NCBI RefSeq assembly: GCF_900182545.1 | Contig: NZ_FXTJ01000016.1 | Coordinates: forward strand, 18,292-82,291 | Origin: Geodermatophilus aquaeductus | Lineage (GTDB): Bacteria > Actinomycetota > Actinomycetes > Mycobacteriales > Geodermatophilaceae | DNA: 64,000 bases | Direction: 5' to 3' | In this document: positions 63,912-64,000 of the stretch, in pieces | Numbering within the stretch: the first letter of the stretch is position 1 | How the letters are laid out: each line of letters opens with the position of its first letter | Position numbers and translations under genes: made by a program | The notes under the pieces: generated by a model | The model's database searches: none | What the model saw: only the letters and a program-made list of their open reading frames with translations | What the model was told of the DNA's origin: nothing

Positions 63912-64000
63912 TGGACGCGGAGAAGACGTGGACCGTGCGCATCGACATCGGGGAGCACGACGGCCGGACACGGGCCGTCGCCCACCTGCAGACCCGCGAC
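63912..64000 (+). CDS. DUF1876 protein, 5' part only
   Basis: The window ends 29 codons into this gene. The N-terminus KTWTVRIDIGEHDGRTRA matches DUF1876, the family of the DosR-regulated M. tuberculosis proteins Rv1738 and Rv2632c, which resemble ribosome hibernation factors in fold. GTG at 63912 follows GAGGAGG with a 6-nt gap. Its neighbours, a tandem USP and an Acg-like protein, are families of the same regulon. Confidence 0.82.

Overview
This is a very GC-rich actinobacterial chromosome segment. GTG starts are common, 4-nt start/stop overlaps are frequent, and many genes look leaderless. The gene families and their order resemble the Geodermatophilaceae/Frankia side of the phylum; that placement is inference. 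No tRNA, rRNA, CRISPR array, transposase or phage gene was seen.

Left part (1-10.6 kb): cspA, a hypothetical gene, then a visibly damaged patch where a truncated membrane-protein gene abuts a 5'-truncated sensor kinase and a frameshifted response regulator. Two tandem MsrB genes follow, the second without its redox cysteines. Next come the coproporphyrin-dependent haem genes hemE-cgoX-(membrane protein)-chdC, then DUF3000 and ribonuclease D. Middle (10.7-44 kb): a xylose-type ABC importer, the fadA-fadB beta-oxidation pair, dxs, a ROK regulator, an RNA methyltransferase, an APC permease with two TrkA-type potassium proteins, and a housekeeping block (DUF3159, OB-fold, DUF3710, dut, DUF4193, cei, suhB, ppgK, sigA). 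From memory, the order msrB...sigA matches the M. tuberculosis region Rv2674-Rv2703, with several genes inserted here. VanW- and YihY-type envelope genes, a pseudouridine catabolism pair (psuG-psuK) and small DUF genes follow.

Right part (44-64 kb) is more accessory: an HhH-GPD-like protein, an AI-2E family exporter, a DUF4386 membrane operon beside a large MalT-like regulator and a TetR gene, DUF4389, a multicopper oxidase coupled to a flavin oxidoreductase, a rifampin-phosphotransferase-like enzyme with its own TetR regulator, a ROK regulator divergent from a DUF1479 oxygenase-like gene, and finally a tandem universal stress protein, an Acg-like nitroreductase and the start of a DUF1876 gene. 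The last three belong to families of the mycobacterial DosR dormancy regulon, and DosR-box-like sites lie between them.

Recurring features: (i) about sixteen genes have a TANNNT/CANNNT hexamer exactly 6-7 nt before the start codon, the signature of leaderless transcripts, and this resolves several starts; (ii) one structured intergenic element occurs twice between convergent genes, with conserved core and co-varying outer stems; (iii) a 22-bp perfect inverted repeat follows fadB; (iv) two genes appear to start at CTG. The strongest leads are the DosR-like cluster, the cysteine-less MsrB and the broken two-component locus.
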